Of a stretch of 43,676 nucleotides of DNA, positions 43,195-43,676 are shown piece after piece (positions within the stretch are counted from its first letter, which is position 1; the number at the start of each line of letters is the position of its first letter). The stretch spans positions 1 through 43,676 of the forward strand of contig JACQGL010000262.1 of NCBI GenBank assembly GCA_016199525.1, in the 5' to 3' direction. The stretch comes from Armatimonadota bacterium. Lineage in GTDB: Bacteria; Armatimonadota; SYMT01; JACQGL01. The notes beneath the pieces were generated by a model. That model was given only the letters and a program-made list of their open reading frames with translations, searched no databases and was not told where the DNA came from. Made by a program: the position numbers and the translations under genes.

Positions 43195-43569
43195 AATGAC
43201 TGGTGGCCTCCATCGGGAGGGACACTCTCATACAGGAACGGCACGTCCGCCGTTCCCTGAAGAGTTCGCCTCTCGGGCGGGCGTTCCTGCGTGGATTTGC
43301 GGGCGCTTCGCGCCGGAGCCGGCGGGAGGGCGCAAACCAGATTGTGCCCGGCGCACTCTTCCGCGTGCGCGATTGTACGAGTATGTAGGTGCGAAGGAGT
43401 GGAAACCCGGATGCCGAACACTCAAGCGCCAGCACCCCCGCACTCTGAGGGGACGGGGGTGTATGCGGCAATTCACTCCTGCAGGGCAGGGATTTCTGGA
43501 TCCCGACTGCGTGGGGACCGGCCTCGGGCCCCAAAGCGACTTCTCACCTTGTGACGAATCACCTGTCAC
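43195..43569. other. Gap upstream of the second ThuA gene
   Basis: About 375 bp. It contains a heptamer-type block, GCCGAACACTCAAGCGCCAGCACCCC near 43412-43437, and no supported gene. No clear promoter pair is seen for the gene at 42466. Confidence 0.45.
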
Positions 43570-43676
43570 TCAGCCAAACTGCGCCACCACATCCATGGCG
43601 ATGTCCGCCCATTCCCACAGACGCTGCGGCTCATCGCGTACCGTGCTGATGTCCTTAAAGATCACTTCCACTACGC
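43570..43676 (-). CDS. C-terminal end of an unidentified gene (partial)
   Basis: The last 34 codons of a minus-strand gene whose start lies beyond the window. It ends VVEVIFKDISTVRDEPQRLWEWADIAMDVVAQFG, then TGA. The KDISTVRDxPQRLWEWADIAM part is reminiscent of uroporphyrinogen decarboxylase-like or sugar phosphate isomerase-like C-termini, but the piece is too short to decide. It should be read with the neighbouring sequence. Confidence 0.6.
   Translation of the reverse strand, partial: VVEVIFKDISTVRDEPQRLWEWADIAMDVVAQFG

Overview
The window (43.7 kb, high GC) reads as an ordinary, densely coded bacterial chromosome segment with an accessory flavour. An apolipoprotein N-acyltransferase, several lipobox proteins and a WaaE-like glycosyltransferase point to a diderm bacterium. 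A cbb3-type terminal oxidase points to aerobic or microaerobic respiration. The overall mix (HspR-regulated dnaK/dnaJ, two ThuA-like proteins, a Clp1/Grc3-like kinase, Gly/Pro-rich secreted proteins) resembles Armatimonadota-type genomes, but that placement is inference and weak.

Layout. 1-3945 (minus): a compact cbb3 oxidase operon, read as CcoS-like, CcoN, a CcoO-cytochrome c fusion, a second CcoS-like protein, a small membrane anchor and a cytochrome c lipoprotein cut by the window edge. 4220-5290 (plus): a Clp1/Grc3-like polynucleotide kinase. 5384-19723 (minus): a long co-directional run with a GT2 glycosyltransferase, mutM, a PRC-barrel protein, lnt, a large VWA membrane protein, an NHL-repeat lipoprotein, small unknown genes, a secreted Gly-rich protein, an MDR oxidoreductase, an NPP-like phosphodiesterase and an unknown membrane protein. 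20570-25344: a CPA2 antiporter, a frameshifted exported two-repeat protein (minus), a ThuA-like protein, then ilvD behind a large leader hairpin. 25465-32071 (plus): a YacP-like NYN protein, an orphan CRISPR-repeat-like element, an MsmK/UgpC-type ABC ATPase, then dnaK-dnaJ-hspR. 32162-34253 (minus): an LDH2-type dehydrogenase and two paralogous TM/coiled-coil proteins. 34812-36922 (plus): a basic winged-helix-like protein and an M24-fold protein without the usual metal ligands. 36955-38010 (minus): an NAGPA-type phosphodiester glycosidase. 38703-42304 (plus): a MobA-like nucleotidyltransferase, a secreted low-complexity protein and mnmE. 42466-43676 (minus): a second ThuA-like protein and the C-terminus of an unidentified gene.

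The most unusual content lies between and across the genes. A dispersed family of short palindromes (core TCCCGAAAGCTTTCGGGA and relatives such as TCCCGATGAAATCGGGA) occurs at least ten times, and several copies are inserted in frame in coding sequence, always in tails or linkers. A second family, built of heptamer-like GTTGAGC/GTTGGGC units, recurs in gaps. A 53-bp segment holding a textbook sigma70 promoter is duplicated in front of two unrelated genes. The dnaK promoter is a perfect consensus and overlaps a HAIR-spaced inverted repeat, with the likely repressor gene hspR at the end of the operon and no grpE. A lone 37-nt CRISPR-repeat-like element sits without an array or cas genes.

No rRNA, tRNA, insertion sequence or prophage was recognised. 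Coordinates of chosen starts rest on visible ribosome binding sites where stated.
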